Assembly (NCBI GenBank): GCA_954871525.1
Contig: OX940861.1
Location: 38,205,201 to 38,269,200, forward strand
DNA: 64,000 nucleotides
Direction of reading: 5' to 3'
Origin: Parietaria judaica
Lineage: Eukaryota > Streptophyta > Magnoliopsida > Rosales > Urticaceae
Part shown: piece by piece, positions 22,818-33,915 of the stretch
How positions within the stretch are numbered: position 1 is the first letter of the stretch
How the letters are laid out: every line of letters starts with the position of its first letter
Position numbers and translations under genes: made by a program
Notes under the pieces: generated by a model
Database searches by the model: none
What the model was told of the DNA's origin: nothing
Seen by the model: the letters and a program-made list of their open reading frames with translations, nothing else

Positions 22818-23065
22818 ACTACAAATTTTTTTATTACACCTCAAATTTTTATAATTCTAAAATCAACCTTTTTAAATTTTATGTACTAAAATACCTTTAG
22901 TTGTGTTCATTTTTCCGGACGCGACTTGTCCATTTTTCAGGAGGCACTATGTCCATTTTTCAGGACACAATATGTATATTTTGAAAGGATATTTTGATAC
23001 ATAAAATTTGAAAAGATTGATTTTAGAATTATAAAAACTTAACGTGTAATAAAAAAATTTGTGGT
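22818..23065. mobile_element. Foldback MITE 69 bp before the peptidase ATG
   Basis: About 85-bp inverted ends: left ACTACAAATTTTTTTATTAC, right (reverse complement) ACCACAAATTTTTTTATTAC. The arms stay alike through TATAATTCTAAAATCAA and AAATTTTATGTA. No clear target duplication was found. The spacer holds three CCATTTTTC(A/C)GG repeats. It probably forms part of the promoter or leader of the next gene. Confidence 0.82.
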
Positions 23066-23133
23066 ATTTTGAAGGTGATTTAAGAAGTTTCCCATTTCAG
23101 ATCGCAATCCCAGCTTCCTCTTCGAAGCAAGCA

Positions 23134-26100
23134 ATGATACTCAAACTCGTTCCCTTCTCCACCTCACGCCGCCAAACGACTTCCTTTTTCCTGTCGTTTC
23201 GCCGCCTCCTCTCCTCGCCGTGCAGACGCCGTCGCTTCCACCAGCCCCCCTCTCCCAAGAGAATCCACTTCCGGGTCTCCGCTCACGGCGTGACGTGGCA
23301 CGACCCCTACCATTGGATGGCCGACCCCGACGACCCCGACCTCCCCGCCCACCTCGCTCGCGAGAACTCCTTCGCCCAGGCTTTCATGGCCGACACCACC
23401 AGCCTGCGGCGACGGCTCTTCTCCGAGATGACCCGTCGAATGCCACCCTCCATTTCCACTCCTCCCGAGCTCTGGGGACAATGGTTTGCTCACTCTCTGC
23501 TTATACAACAATGGTTTGCTCACATTCCTTCCTTCAGGCTGTATTACCAGTACATTCCAGAGGGGAAGGAATATCCAGTTCTGTGTCGGAGATTGAAAGC
23601 CGAGGGAAGGAGTTGGGTTAAGGCTGTTCAACGCTATTTCAACGGAGAAGAAGAGACAGAGGAGGTTTTGCTTGACTGGAATCAAATCGCCGAGCAATAT
23701 GGCAAGATATCCCCGAACCCGGTTTTTGCCCGGCCCCGGTTTGCTTTCACCCTGAAAACCGGGCCGGCCTGGTTTTAGTATCTTTTTATTGGCTAAACTT
23801 ATTGTACGGTGTGGCTGTAGGTTATGTGCAGGTGGGGACTTGTAGGGTCTCGCCTAGCCACGGTTTTCTTGCGTACACCATTGACGTGACTGGGCGTGAA
23901 GAGTTCATGCTTCAAGTTAAGGACTTGAGAAGTGGACGCGTTGTTCCGAATCTACAAGTTCAGGGAGTTGTGAGCTTAGCATGGGCTCACGATAGCACTA
24001 CCTTGTTCTACACTCAATCCGACGACAACCAACGGCCTTTCCGGCAAGCTTAAACTTTACCCGACGGCTTTTGGCATAAATGTGGTCTCTGAATTATGTC
24101 TTTCGTTTGCAGGGCTCTCTACTTAAAACTAGACTCCGGTCACACGAATGGTGTCGCTGTATTTACGGAGAATGATCCAGGCTTTTGCGTCGACATTACA
24201 AGCACGAAAGACGGCAAGTTCATAACTGTGAATTCAAACTCAAGGACTTCATCAGAGGAAGGGAAAATATACCTTACTTAAAAAAAATTAAAGTAATGCA
24301 TTTCTCTCATGGTTCCTTACACATTGCTGTTGAACTTACAGGTTTATATAGTAGATGCCGTAAACCCGTCTGGCGGTATACGTAAGATTCACGAGCGTGT
24401 TCCGGGGGTACAGTGTTTTCTTGAACATCACCATGGTCTGTTTTATCTCCTTACGAACGCACCGTTGGAAACTGAGGAATATTCGGGCGAGAATTATTAC
24501 CTTGCAAGATGCACCGTTGAAGATATTAGTTCGGCGAAGTGGCAAGTCAGTTTTCGTACTTTGTATCGATATATGAATGCTTCTATATATACATAATTTT
24601 TCTTTCTTTGGTGGTAGAACGTCGTCCTTCCGTTTGGTGATTTTAGCATACAAGATATGGACATGTTTGATGGATTTCTGGTTCTCTTTCTCAATATGAA
24701 GGGAAATTCTGCCTTCTGTTCCATCAATTTGCCTATAAATGTTGACTTTGAGGTACTTAAATTCGGCTTTCCGAAGGTTTCATTTTTGTTATTGTTAACC
24801 CCACGGTAACAAAATTGTTTTCGTTCTTTTTTTTTTTCCTCGCAGCAACCTTTGAAATTAGACGATCTTAATCCATGGTTTTTCCCTCTGCCATCGATTT
24901 CATGTAGTGCCGCCCCCGGCTCAAACAACGATTTCATGAACTCAGTATTCCGAGTCGTGCTTTCATCTCCAGTGGTGTGTATATCTTTAAGTCTTATTAC
25001 GAATCGAAATAAAATTATTGTTGCTTGATCTAAATCCTTTTCATTTTACGGAATGTACAGATGCCTGATATGATCATCGACTATGACATGTCAAGAAGAC
25101 GCTTCGAAATTGTACAGCAAGAAGTAGTGAAAGGTGTTTCTCACGCCGAGGAAGAAAGCGTCGAGTGTGCCAAAATGCAGGAGTGGAAGGACCTTTGTAG
25201 TGCCTACTGCTGTGAAACGAAGGAAGTTATATCGTACGATGGTACCGCAGTTCCTCTGACTCTCTTGTATTCTCGAACAGCCTGGCAGAAGGGTCGTTCA
25301 CCCGGTCTATTACAGGGATATGGCTCGTACGGTGAAGTTTTGGACAAAACCTGGTGCTCGAATCGCCTGAGCTTGCTCGATCGCGGTTGGGTTGTGGCAT
25401 TTGCGGACGTCAGGTGATCAATTTGTTTATAATTGCAACAAAGTGACTAAAAGTTCCGAATAATGAGTAGTTTGCAGCTATGCCCTCCGAACTTGCAGTC
25501 TTATTGCTGTTTCCCTTTGTACTAGTCCGTTACCTCCCTAACCGTTCAATAATCGACGATATTTGTTAAATTTTAAGTGTCTCTAATCGCTGTACGAAAT
25601 GCACATGGCTTAAATTTGAAAAAACCTGTTGATGGTTTAACTATTAGCGGAGAAATTGGTACAATTTACAAGTTGAAAGGGTAATTCTTACTTAAAAAAC
25701 AGTTCAGGGAGAAACTGCGTTAGTCAAATGTTTGCTTGACAGAAATTCAATATATATGACTTGGCATAGTTTGAATTTGCAGAGGTGGTGGTGGGCATAG
25801 TTCATGGCATAAAGCTGGTAGCGGGTTAAACAAGAAAAACTCGATCCATGATTTCGTCTCGTGTGCTAACTATTTGGTCAACGAGGATTTCGTGCAAAGA
25901 AATCAACTTGCCGGTATGGGGCAAAGTGCAGGTGCTCTTCTTCTGGGAGCAGCCATCAACATGAATCCCGAGCTATTTTCTGCCGCCATTTTGAAGGTAG
26001 GTTCCGTCTTTCACAAATTATGTGTGTTTATTAGTCAGTTCAGATCGATTAAGAACTCATCTTTCAATATGTTTACGTTAAGGTTCCGTTTCTCGATATA

Positions 26101-26558
26101 TGCAACACTTTGTTGGATGCGAACTTGCCTCTCACCGTTATGGATTACGAAGAATTTGGCAATCCTCGGATTAAGGAAGATTTCGAATGTATTCGTAGTT
26201 ATTCTCCATATGATAACATCTCTCGAGGAAGTTGTTATCCGTCAATGCTCGTCACTGCATCATTGAATGACACGAGGCAAATTTCTTACTCGCCTACTTT
26301 TGGTCAGTTTCTCACAGCACATTTGCTCGCATCTGATCGTTCTGATCGGTTCTTTCTTACAGGGTTGGTGTCTGGGAAGCTGGGAAATGGGTGGCAAAAG
26401 TCCGGGAAACAACATGCTCCGCTTGTTCATCATCTGTAATTCTGAAGACGAATATGAACGGAGGTCATTTCGGGGAAGGCGGAAGATTTGCAGAATGCGA
26501 GGAAACGGCTTATGATTATGCTTTCCTATTGAAAGCAATGGGAATGTTGAATCAATGA
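23134..26558 (+). CDS. Prolyl oligopeptidase-family serine peptidase (11 exons, 771 aa)
   Basis: Exons: 23,134-23,483; 23,538-23,701; 23,821-24,043; 24,113-24,266; 24,342-24,545; 24,618-24,752; 24,846-24,974; 25,061-25,413; 25,783-25,996; 26,083-26,276; 26,363-26,558; 2316 nt, every phase fits. Residues 1-40 are Ser/Arg-rich and basic, like an organelle transit peptide. A POP N-domain/beta-propeller follows ('DPYHWMADPDDPDL', 'LYYQYIPEGKEYPVL'), then the alpha/beta-hydrolase domain from about 500. The triad is Ser619 (GMGQSAG), Asp705 (SLNDTRVG) and His742 (NMNGGHFG). The family cleaves short peptides, often after basic residues (oligopeptidase B) or Pro; substrate here is unknown. It resembles the protein of Arabidopsis At1g69020 as I recall it. 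Oddities: introns 2, 3 and 10 use GC donors, intron 4 an AT donor, and intron 1 is only 54 nt. The neighbouring BIM2 gene is convergent. Confidence 0.9.
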
Positions 26559-26998
26559 TTATCATTTGTAGATAGGTCTAATTTTAGAAGAATGAATAAT
26601 TGCAGTAAGTACCCAAAGTTTTTGAAATTAAGGTGGCATTTTACCATGCCTCCAATCCCGCTGAATAAATAAAGTCGTGAAATTTTCGTTATCGAATAAT
26701 TATGCCCCATTGTTTGGGTTATACGCATTTATTAGTAAAATTTGGTTATTTCAACTATTTCAATAATAGTGAAAAAATAGAGTAACAAAAAATGTTATTT
26801 ACCATAAAGCTTTTTGAGCATTAAATAGATATGTAGTAGTTGACATGAGAAACCAACTTATTTACCATGAAATTGGCCTCTTAATAAGGCACAAGAGTAC
26901 GTCTATCTAATCTACACCCACATATAATGACACCGCCCAATCCCAAAGGAAACATTCCAATAAACCTTAAATGAGAGGCCAGTTAACATAATCGTCAT
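26559..26998. other. 440-bp spacer between convergent genes
   Basis: The spacer is AT-rich and holds the 3' UTRs of the peptidase (+) and BIM2-like (-) genes. No ORF or repeat is seen. Several AATAAA-like signals occur on the plus side (for example AATAAATAAAG near 26,665). Confidence 0.6.
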
Positions 26999-29767
26999 TC
27001 AGCTCTTGACGCGCTTCTGAGCTTGATCCGAGTCCTCCACGCTACCTGTATCTCTGTAATGCGTTATCTTTTGAATGCCGATTCGGGGATTTTCATAGTC
27101 CTGGAAACCATATTCAAGATCACCATATTAGCGAATGTCACGGGCAGCGAGTTTTAAATTTTGTTAAGAATACGAGTAGTTAAGATTTTACGGTTGGTTC
27201 TGCTTCCGCCGATTAAGTTGTAATGTTAATATTCGGCATATTAGTCGTTAATTAGTTAAGCTCTTCTCTGGAGTTCAGGAGTACTCGGTCACCATAGGAA
27301 AAGAAAAAAAAAGATTCACCCGTTCAAGAATCGTCACAAGATTGATATCCCGGGATTGTAACAGATAAAAACATAAGCACATTGTGATTAGAAGTTCGCG
27401 TTGTACCTTCGCGGCGGGCGTCTTTCCTGATTCTGGCAGTTTCTTAGCACGCTTGCCGAGATCGATCTGCACCGAGATGCTTGCCTGCGACAAGTCCAGC
27501 CCCGCATTTTGTAGCGCTTGAGAGACAGTGTTCAATAACCTGGTCACGATATATCAGTAAAGCAAGTGAAAGTATAAAAAACTTGATGAAAAAACATATA
27601 ATTTATAATCAGCACTCACCCTTGAGTGTACGTGCTTTTGATGCTAATCGTTCCTCCTTCAATCGCGAGCTCGTCCTGCTGAATTGACTGTGAATCCGGA
27701 CCTGGCGTCTGAAGAGGATGCGCAAGCACACAATCGCTTCTTCCGGGGCCGGAAATACTTGCAGACGTGGCAGGTGGTAGAGGGATTCTTCCGGTGTCAG
27801 AGATGCTTGCTGTTGTGGCCAGCAGTAGAGGGCTTCTTCCGGAAATACTAGCTGATGTGGAAAGTGGTAGATGGATTCCCTTGCTAACTCTGTCTTCCCC
27901 GCTCGGGTCGGATTCAACCGGGCTTTGTGTGGCTGGTACAACTGAGATGATATTCTCGTCTAGTTTACCAGGAAATGCCGACCCCGTTCCATTCTTTGCC
28001 GCTTGATGATGACCAACAAAGCCCTGAACTCGCCAATGACTATTCCTCTGGTTCATGCAAGTATAAAAGATGTTACCTTCAAACCATGCTCAAAAACGCC
28101 AAATTGACATAGAAAAAGTGAAACCGCTAAAAACAAAGTTGAAGATGCCGTACAAAAGCTCAAATATACAATTACAAAGAAAGACATTCTGCCCTAAACA
28201 TTTGGCTCACTCATCTTAACCGATGCTCATTCGGGATTTCATCTCAAAAACAAATTTGCGAGATGAGTAACCCATGACCTAATATACCTTGTTATGACCC
28301 AAAATTTATCTCATAACGACTATGCATTGAGCTTATACTTATAATTAGAGTGTTACGACCCAGAATCTATCTCGAAACGAGAGCTTCGACAACCTTAACA
28401 GAACTTAGTCGCCCCTCTATATAACAAGTCCTAATTATATAGTCTAAATAGCGCAATTAAATTACCAAAATTGGTACTAAGTATTACACATGTAACATAG
28501 AGCTTCTTTTTCTAATATCAATCATATCACACCCATACTCCTATAGAAAAATGATGGACCCCTTATAATTAATATTATAATTCCCTAATTAATGGTATTC
28601 CCGTCTAGAATATGTTCTATTTATTTATGCATTCTTGTACTAATTATATCACGAAGTATTAGGGTGAGTTAATTAAGGAAATAACTGAGGCTTAGCCTTT
28701 GTATTTAAACACACCATTATGACGGCATTTTAGGTTATGTTTTGTTTGATTGGTTTTGTACCTCCAAAGCATCATTGGGAGAGTTTCCTAGTCCAACTCT
28801 AGAGTTAGTGACCGGGGTTCCAATTATCAATAAAGAGTTCCCATTTCAAGTTTGATTATCGGTTCAGTTCCTATCACTAAACACTTATTTCCTCCTGCCT
28901 AGCCATAAAACTAAAAATTCAAACTATTGTAGCTTTATTACAATATTAGGCTCATCTCGGCCAAATTTACTGATACTATACAGAGGGTTTCTTCAAAATT
29001 GAGAATGTTACCCATGGTATCAACTTTGTCGGCTCCGAATTCCATCCTTGGTAAGAAGAACCTTCGTACTTCTGAACCTTTTCCTGTAAATACTGAACGT
29101 AGTCGATTACCTGCATCGGAAATAACGGGTTATTATTCAACCGTGTCCAGACATAACAATATATACCTTATCCCACAATCGCAGAATCTACCTCTAGAAG
29201 GAACGAGGCCGTATCTCGCTTCTGCTCGCTATGAGGAACAAGATCTCTCAGTATCTGGAATCTGAACGCAGAAACACAATTTACTCTTCCAATTTCCATC
29301 CAAATTATATTGAACTCTTCAGCATTCAAAAAGAAATCGCGAGTTGACCGTACCTCTCATTGATCTTGCTCCTTCGTCGCTGCTCCGTCACCGAATGCTT
29401 CGATCTTATGGCGCTCGCCTTGTCGTTATTCTTCACATCTGGGTTTTGAACAATCCCACAACACAATCAAGCGAAGTAAAAAAAAAACATGCATCGATGT
29501 CAATTCCAACTTCATAAATCAATATATATCGCCAGAATTCCAAACAAACTGAGCTAATTTAATAAAAAGAAACATTAAAAACGAATCGAAAGATGATATT
29601 TTTCACTCGGATCTGCACAAGCCCACTTCACACATGCTCTTTGAAAAAAAAAATAAAAAAATCAGACCTTTATTGTTGGAAATGGAAGAAGGGCCTTCCT
29701 TCCTTGCTCCAAAATCATCGTCCTCGTAATCGTCTTCTTCTTGATTTCCCTTCGCAAGAGTTCTCAT
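26999..29767 (-). CDS. BIM2: BIM2-like bHLH transcription factor (7 exons, 338 aa)
   Basis: complement(join(26,999-27,100; 27,407-27,539; 27,620-28,047; 29,012-29,110; 29,192-29,261; 29,354-29,438; 29,668-29,767)), 1017 nt, GT-AG throughout. The N-terminus is '[20 protein letters not shown]'. The basic region '[18 protein letters not shown]' (45-62) has the His48-Glu52-Arg56 triad of E/G-box binders. The helix-loop-helix follows ('[20 protein letters not shown]' to '[17 protein letters not shown]', 63-102), then 'RNSHWRVQ' and a Ser/Pro-rich middle with three about 17-aa repeats. The BIM-specific C-terminal region has '[20 protein letters not shown]' and '[11 protein letters not shown]'. BIM proteins are nuclear partners of BES1 in brassinosteroid-responsive transcription. 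Exon 5 (428 nt) and intron 4 (964 bp) are the largest. Nothing is broken. Confidence 0.95.
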
Positions 29768-30180
29768 CCTCGCTTTCACGACCGTCCGAAATTCCACGTC
29801 TCAGAGAGAAATCTGAGAGTGCCCAGATGAACTGGAGCTATGGGTTTTTTCGAAGAAATCGATGGGAAAAAGTTCCGTCCGATTTCGTTGACGCTCTCTC
29901 TCTCTCTTGAGCATCAACGACAGTGTCTCTAGTTCTGTTCTTGCTCTGAGTCGAGTCTTGTTTAATGACTCGTGAGTTTTTGACTCGTGACTCGGTTTGG
30001 CGGAGTGGGGCCGTGTCACGTGTGGTGGATGGACCTGCACGTGATCTCACGTGGTGGAGGAGTGGAGATATAGAAAACTTGACTCGCGTCATGTACTGTC
30101 GTTTCTCGAATACTTGCGTCGTTTTAATGTTCGATGTCGTTTTCATATGTGTTTTTTTCTCTCTCTGAGTTTGGTTGTCG
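29768..30180 (-). promoter_or_regulatory. Upstream region of the BIM2-like gene
   Basis: On the minus strand this is the leader and promoter. It has a pyrimidine/AG repeat (CTCTCTCTCTC at about 29,899-29,909) and repeated GACTCGTGA/GAGTCACGA-type motifs (29,968-29,992) between it and the G-box cluster. No clear TATA box was identified. Confidence 0.55.
30017..30053. promoter_or_regulatory. Cluster of three CACGTG G-boxes
   Basis: Perfect CACGTG palindromes occur at 30,017-30,022, 30,038-30,043 and 30,048-30,053, about 250-290 bp before the BIM2-like ATG. G-boxes are bound by bHLH and bZIP factors, and the encoded protein has the residues that recognise CANNTG, so self-regulation is possible but inferred. 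Confidence 0.75.
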
Positions 30181-30328
30181 TTCTCTAAAGAATGATATCT
30201 CTTAAACTCTCCATGAATTTCATTGCTTAAACTCTTCAACATTATCATCGAGTTTTGCCGTTCTTTTGCTGTAACTTATGTTGTTTCCATTAATTTGTTG
30301 GTTCACTTGCTCGTTGCTATGCAAACTT

Positions 30329-30773
30329 GAGAAATGACTCTTAATAGCCAAATTGAAACGTTTGATTAGCCAAATAGTCAACATTTCCTTTTTCTTTGCA
30401 AAATAGTCAAATTGATGAGGTGGCTATTTAATAACATACTTTATACCTATAATACCCTTTTAACATATTAACGTGTATTAACAAAGTTAATTTTTCTTAA
30501 AAATAAGAACATTTACTTGTGTTTACATAAAATCTATATTAACGTGTATTAACTGAGTTAATTTGTTTAAAAATAAAAAATCGTGATTAAAATTTTAACA
30601 AAAATTTAATTTATTTTTAAACAAATTAACTTAGTTAATACACGTTAATACAAGGGTAATACGGTCTTTCGTGATTTATTAATAGGGTTGATTGGCTATT
30701 TGGCAATATTAATAAAAAAGTTGGCTATTTTGCAAAATAGTTTTTCTAGTTTGGCTATATGGCTATAGAGCCC
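30329..30773. mobile_element. Mutator-type MITE, 9-bp target duplication
   Basis: This 445-bp element has ends built on GACTCTTAATAGCC and (reverse complement) GGCTCTATAGCC and a long internal inverted repeat (GTTAATACACGTTAATA against TATTAACGTGTATTAAC). It is flanked by perfect 9-bp repeats TGCAAACTT (30,320-30,328 and 30,774-30,782). Confidence 0.92.
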
Positions 30774-30879
30774 TGCAAACTTTTGGCAAGATGGTGTAAC
30801 CGTTTAATTTATTTGATGCATTATAACGAAGTTTGAAAATTTGTAGATTTATTTTCAGCTTTAAGATCTAAAGATTCTA

Positions 30880-31740
30880 AATTGATCTATTAGATGAACG
30901 GACTCCACAGGACTATACGATAATGTATTGATTATGAAGATACTTTCTCACCAATCGCGATGCTTATATTCATTTAATTCGGACTTTCTTGAATGGAAAT
31001 CTTGACGAGCAAATATATGGGCTCAACTAGATAGGTCCGTAGGAAAAAAAAAGTAACAAGAAAGAAAAATTTGTGAGTTGCTTAAGTCCATTTACGAACT
31101 TAAACAGTCATTGAAATTGTGACAATTACGTTCGACGGGATTGTAAGAAACTTTGGCTTTGAACCGTCTACAAATGCGTCACGTGTTTACAAGTTGACAA
31201 ATAATGGCAAAGTGGTTTTTTCTAATCTCGTATGTAGATGTCATACTACTCATTAAGAATTATGTTCGTAGGTTATCAAAAGTCGAGCTTTAGTTGGCAC
31301 GACAGTTTAAGATTAAAGATCCATGGGAAACGACTTATATTCTTATTATTCATAAGATCTTTATGGATCGGAAGAACCAGATTATAATTCTTTTACGGAC
31401 ATCTTATATTGATAAGGTCATAAACCGCTTCAGTATGCAACAGTCCAAAAAGGAATTTTAACCGTTCTACCCTAGAGTGCATGTTTCTAAAGAGTAATCT
31501 ACCGAGACAATTCAATTGAAAAAGGACATGAGACTTGATCTTTACGCTTTAGTCATAGAAAGCCAAACCCTGTACTCAAACACTGGAATGCCGTGAAGAA
31601 ATCTCTAAATATCTTCGAAGACAAGGATTACATGCTTAAGTATTGTGATTAGACTATGACGAACTATATTGACTTTGACTTTTCGACTTATAAAGATCAC
31701 AAAAAAATTCACTTTAAGATTTGTGTTAATCCCGAATGTT
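30880..31740 (+). pseudogene. Ty1/copia pol relic (RT to RNase H)
   Basis: Across shifting frames the order of copia reverse transcriptase can be followed: 'DTFSP' (about 30,943), 'FLNGNLDEQIY' (30,985), 'FGFEPSTNASRVYKL' (31,153), 'MDRKNQ' (31,362), 'YIDKVINRFSMQQSKK' (31,408) and 'HWNAVKKSLNIFEDKDYMLKY' (31,590, late RT/RNase H linker). Many stops and a deletion after 31,500 break it. No LTRs are seen. It is an old fossil. Confidence 0.75.
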
Positions 31741-32083
31741 ATTTCTATGAACCAATTCAAATTTGAATTTTCATACATTTTTAATTAATATCACTATTTA
31801 AATTTAAATATCAAAAAATTGAACATGATAGTACGACCCAACGAGACACAATTGACCGCAAAGCTACGCGCCTGGGTTTTGATAATCCTATGCATGTGAG
31901 GTCAGCCCCCAATGTACAAGCTTGGCACAACTTCCCCTAGTTATGCACGTGACGAATAACCCGAAACGTATGGTAGGCCGATGGCTCCATGCATTATGTG
32001 CGTTAGCGGCCTGCTCGCAGGTCGCATTGCACATTGTATGCACCTAATCACTTACCATTGCACTTGCGCCGACTAGGCTACAA
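31741..32083. other. Intergenic DNA, no gene seen
   Basis: AT-rich to 31,830, then sequence of mixed composition up to the hAT target duplication. No domain or repeat was recognised. Confidence 0.5.
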
Positions 32084-32091
32084 CTTGCAGC

Positions 32092-33608
32092 TAGAGCTGC
32101 AACTCGCGATCCAAAACACGCGCTCGCGACGAGTCACGAATTGTTTTGGTTTCTCGTGATCGGTCGCGACGCAGCAGGCAGAATCGCGACTAATCGCGAC
32201 TTGGGGGGCCCATCGCGATGGGTGAGATGGCAATCCGCGTGAAGCAATCGACGGCCCAGATCTTGCCACGTCATCGATCCGTGTGAGGGGAGAAGGGTGT
32301 GTTTGTTTGTGGCAATAATAACCACTTTTCACTCGAAATTTATTACCCAACCACAATTTCTACCCCCTTTACTCGAATTTCAACCCTAAAATTCAAATTT
32401 CAAAATTTTTTCACCCACTCTCTCCTCACAATTATTCACCCACTTCACCCACCATAATAATTTACGGAAATGGACCCTCGAATGGATTATTTCTACGGGC
32501 GTGCCGCTGAGTTTTATCGAAAATCCCGCTCACACTAGATATATGCAAAGGATTAATCCCTCGTACCAGCAGTTTTCCCGTACGACGTATACTAGCGACA
32601 TGGAGTCCGCATATGTTATGAAAAAAAACTATTTGGTAGATTTTTTCAAAATGTCTAGCATAAACGTTGCTTTTACCACCGACTTGTGGAGCGGTCCGAG
32701 TTTAAACGATTATTTGAGTCTGACCGCTCATTACGTAGACGATGATTGGACTCCGTGTCAAAAACTTTTAAATCTAGCACCATTCGAGGGTCGCCATACC
32801 GGCAATGAATCAGCTGAGTTCGATGTGATCAAGTGGTGGAAGAATCAACGGGACAGATTCCCGATATTGGCGAGAATGGCGAGGGATATACTGTCCATCC
32901 CCATTTCAAGCGTTGCTTCGGAGGTTGCATTCAGTACGGCTCAGAATATCATCGACGACCGGAGGGCGTCAAAAACCAAGACACACCTCGAGCAAATAGT
33001 GGTGTTGAATGATTGGATGTTCCGTAACCCCGTCATCGCCCAACGGTCCGAACCAACCGATCTGGAGATAATGACTGAAAAGTTTAACGCCTTATTCCCC
33101 AAGTGATGCAAAGTAACCGCCAATGATGTGCTCTTTCCTCTCTTGGTTTTATGTCCCTAAGGAGGGTTTTAAAAGAGAGGTTTTAGTGAGGCATCTTGTA
33201 ATATTTACACTGAATATTTACAGCTTTCTTCCACCTTATTGTAATATTCACAATGAATAATACATCTTTTTTTTAAATATCTCGTTTTATCATATTTATT
33301 TATTTGTTAATTAAATTTGGTAAAATTATTAATATGTTACAAATTAAAATTTAAATAATTATTAATATGTTATAAATAATAATTATAAATTATAAACATA
33401 TTTAAATATAATTTTGAAATAATTAATAAAGTTTGATAATTAAATTCGGGTAAAAATTAATAAAATTAAATATTGGAAACAAATAGGTACATATGCCGCA
33501 AACAAACCAACAATTTGCTTGCGAACTCGCGATTTCTCGCGACGAAGCTTCTCGCAATTTTGGCAATTTTGGTCGTGACGCATCGCGAGGACGCGACCTG
33601 CAGCTCTA
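32092..33608. mobile_element. hAT element, 1517 bp, internal-deletion derivative
   Basis: Ends TAGAGCTGCAACTCGCG and (reverse complement) TAGAGCTGCAGGTCGCG, flanked by perfect 8-bp target repeats CTTGCAGC (32,084-32,091 and 33,609-33,616). Both subterminal regions carry TCGCGA/CGCGAC motifs: about six in the left 130 bp and four in the right 80 bp, in both orientations. These are likely transposase-binding sites. It carries the short transposase ORF at 32,501-33,106. Confidence 0.93.
32501..33106 (+). CDS. Internally deleted hAT transposase (201 aa)
   Basis: The ORF is open and joins two distant parts of an hAT transposase. Residues 1-95 match the region before and at the start of the RNase H-like core ('PLSFIENPAHTRYMQ', 'TTDLWSGPSLNDYLSLTAHY'; the Asp of TTDLWS is the first catalytic residue). 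From about residue 105 it goes straight to the C-terminal dimerisation domain ('FDVIKWWKNQRDRFPILARM', 'ISSVASEVAFSTAQNIIDDR'). The BED zinc finger, the insertion domain and the other catalytic residues are absent (normal length about 650-700 aa). The junction keeps frame ('FEGRHTGNESAEFDVI'). It cannot cut DNA, but could still dimerise. The leader before 32,501 has no long frame. Sure of family and of the deletion; any function is guesswork. Confidence 0.85.
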   Translation: MPLSFIENPAHTRYMQRINPSYQQFSRTTYTSDMESAYVMKKNYLVDFFKMSSINVAFTTDLWSGPSLNDYLSLTAHYVDDDWTPCQKLLNLAPFEGRHTGNESAEFDVIKWWKNQRDRFPILARMARDILSIPISSVASEVAFSTAQNIIDDRRASKTKTHLEQIVVLNDWMFRNPVIAQRSEPTDLEIMTEKFNALFPK

Positions 33609-33616
33609 CTTGCAGC

Positions 33617-33907
33617 ATGGCCGCTTTGTTCTCAAAACATATCAAAAATAATTTTTTTAACCGCCCTTCATGTTTTAGGGACGGTAAGATTTCCCCCACC
33701 CTAAAATAGTGGGGGAAATTCTATTTCTATGACTTGTATGTTATATAAAATGGTTGTCAAATTTTTACCAAATTTTGGAGCCTCAAGGTCGGGGCCTTTG
33801 TATATCATTGGCGTCTAGTTGATCAAGACTAAATAGCTTTGTCGTTCTAAAACGAAATCAATAATATTTTGTCGCGTTATGTCATACTTCTCGCCTCAAT
33901 AAGTGTC
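33617..33907. other. Short intergenic stretch
   Basis: It has AT-rich sequence with a small CCACCCTAAAATAGTGGGGG-type inverted repeat near 33,695-33,715. No gene is seen. Confidence 0.45.
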
Positions 33908-33915
33908 GACGCTAT

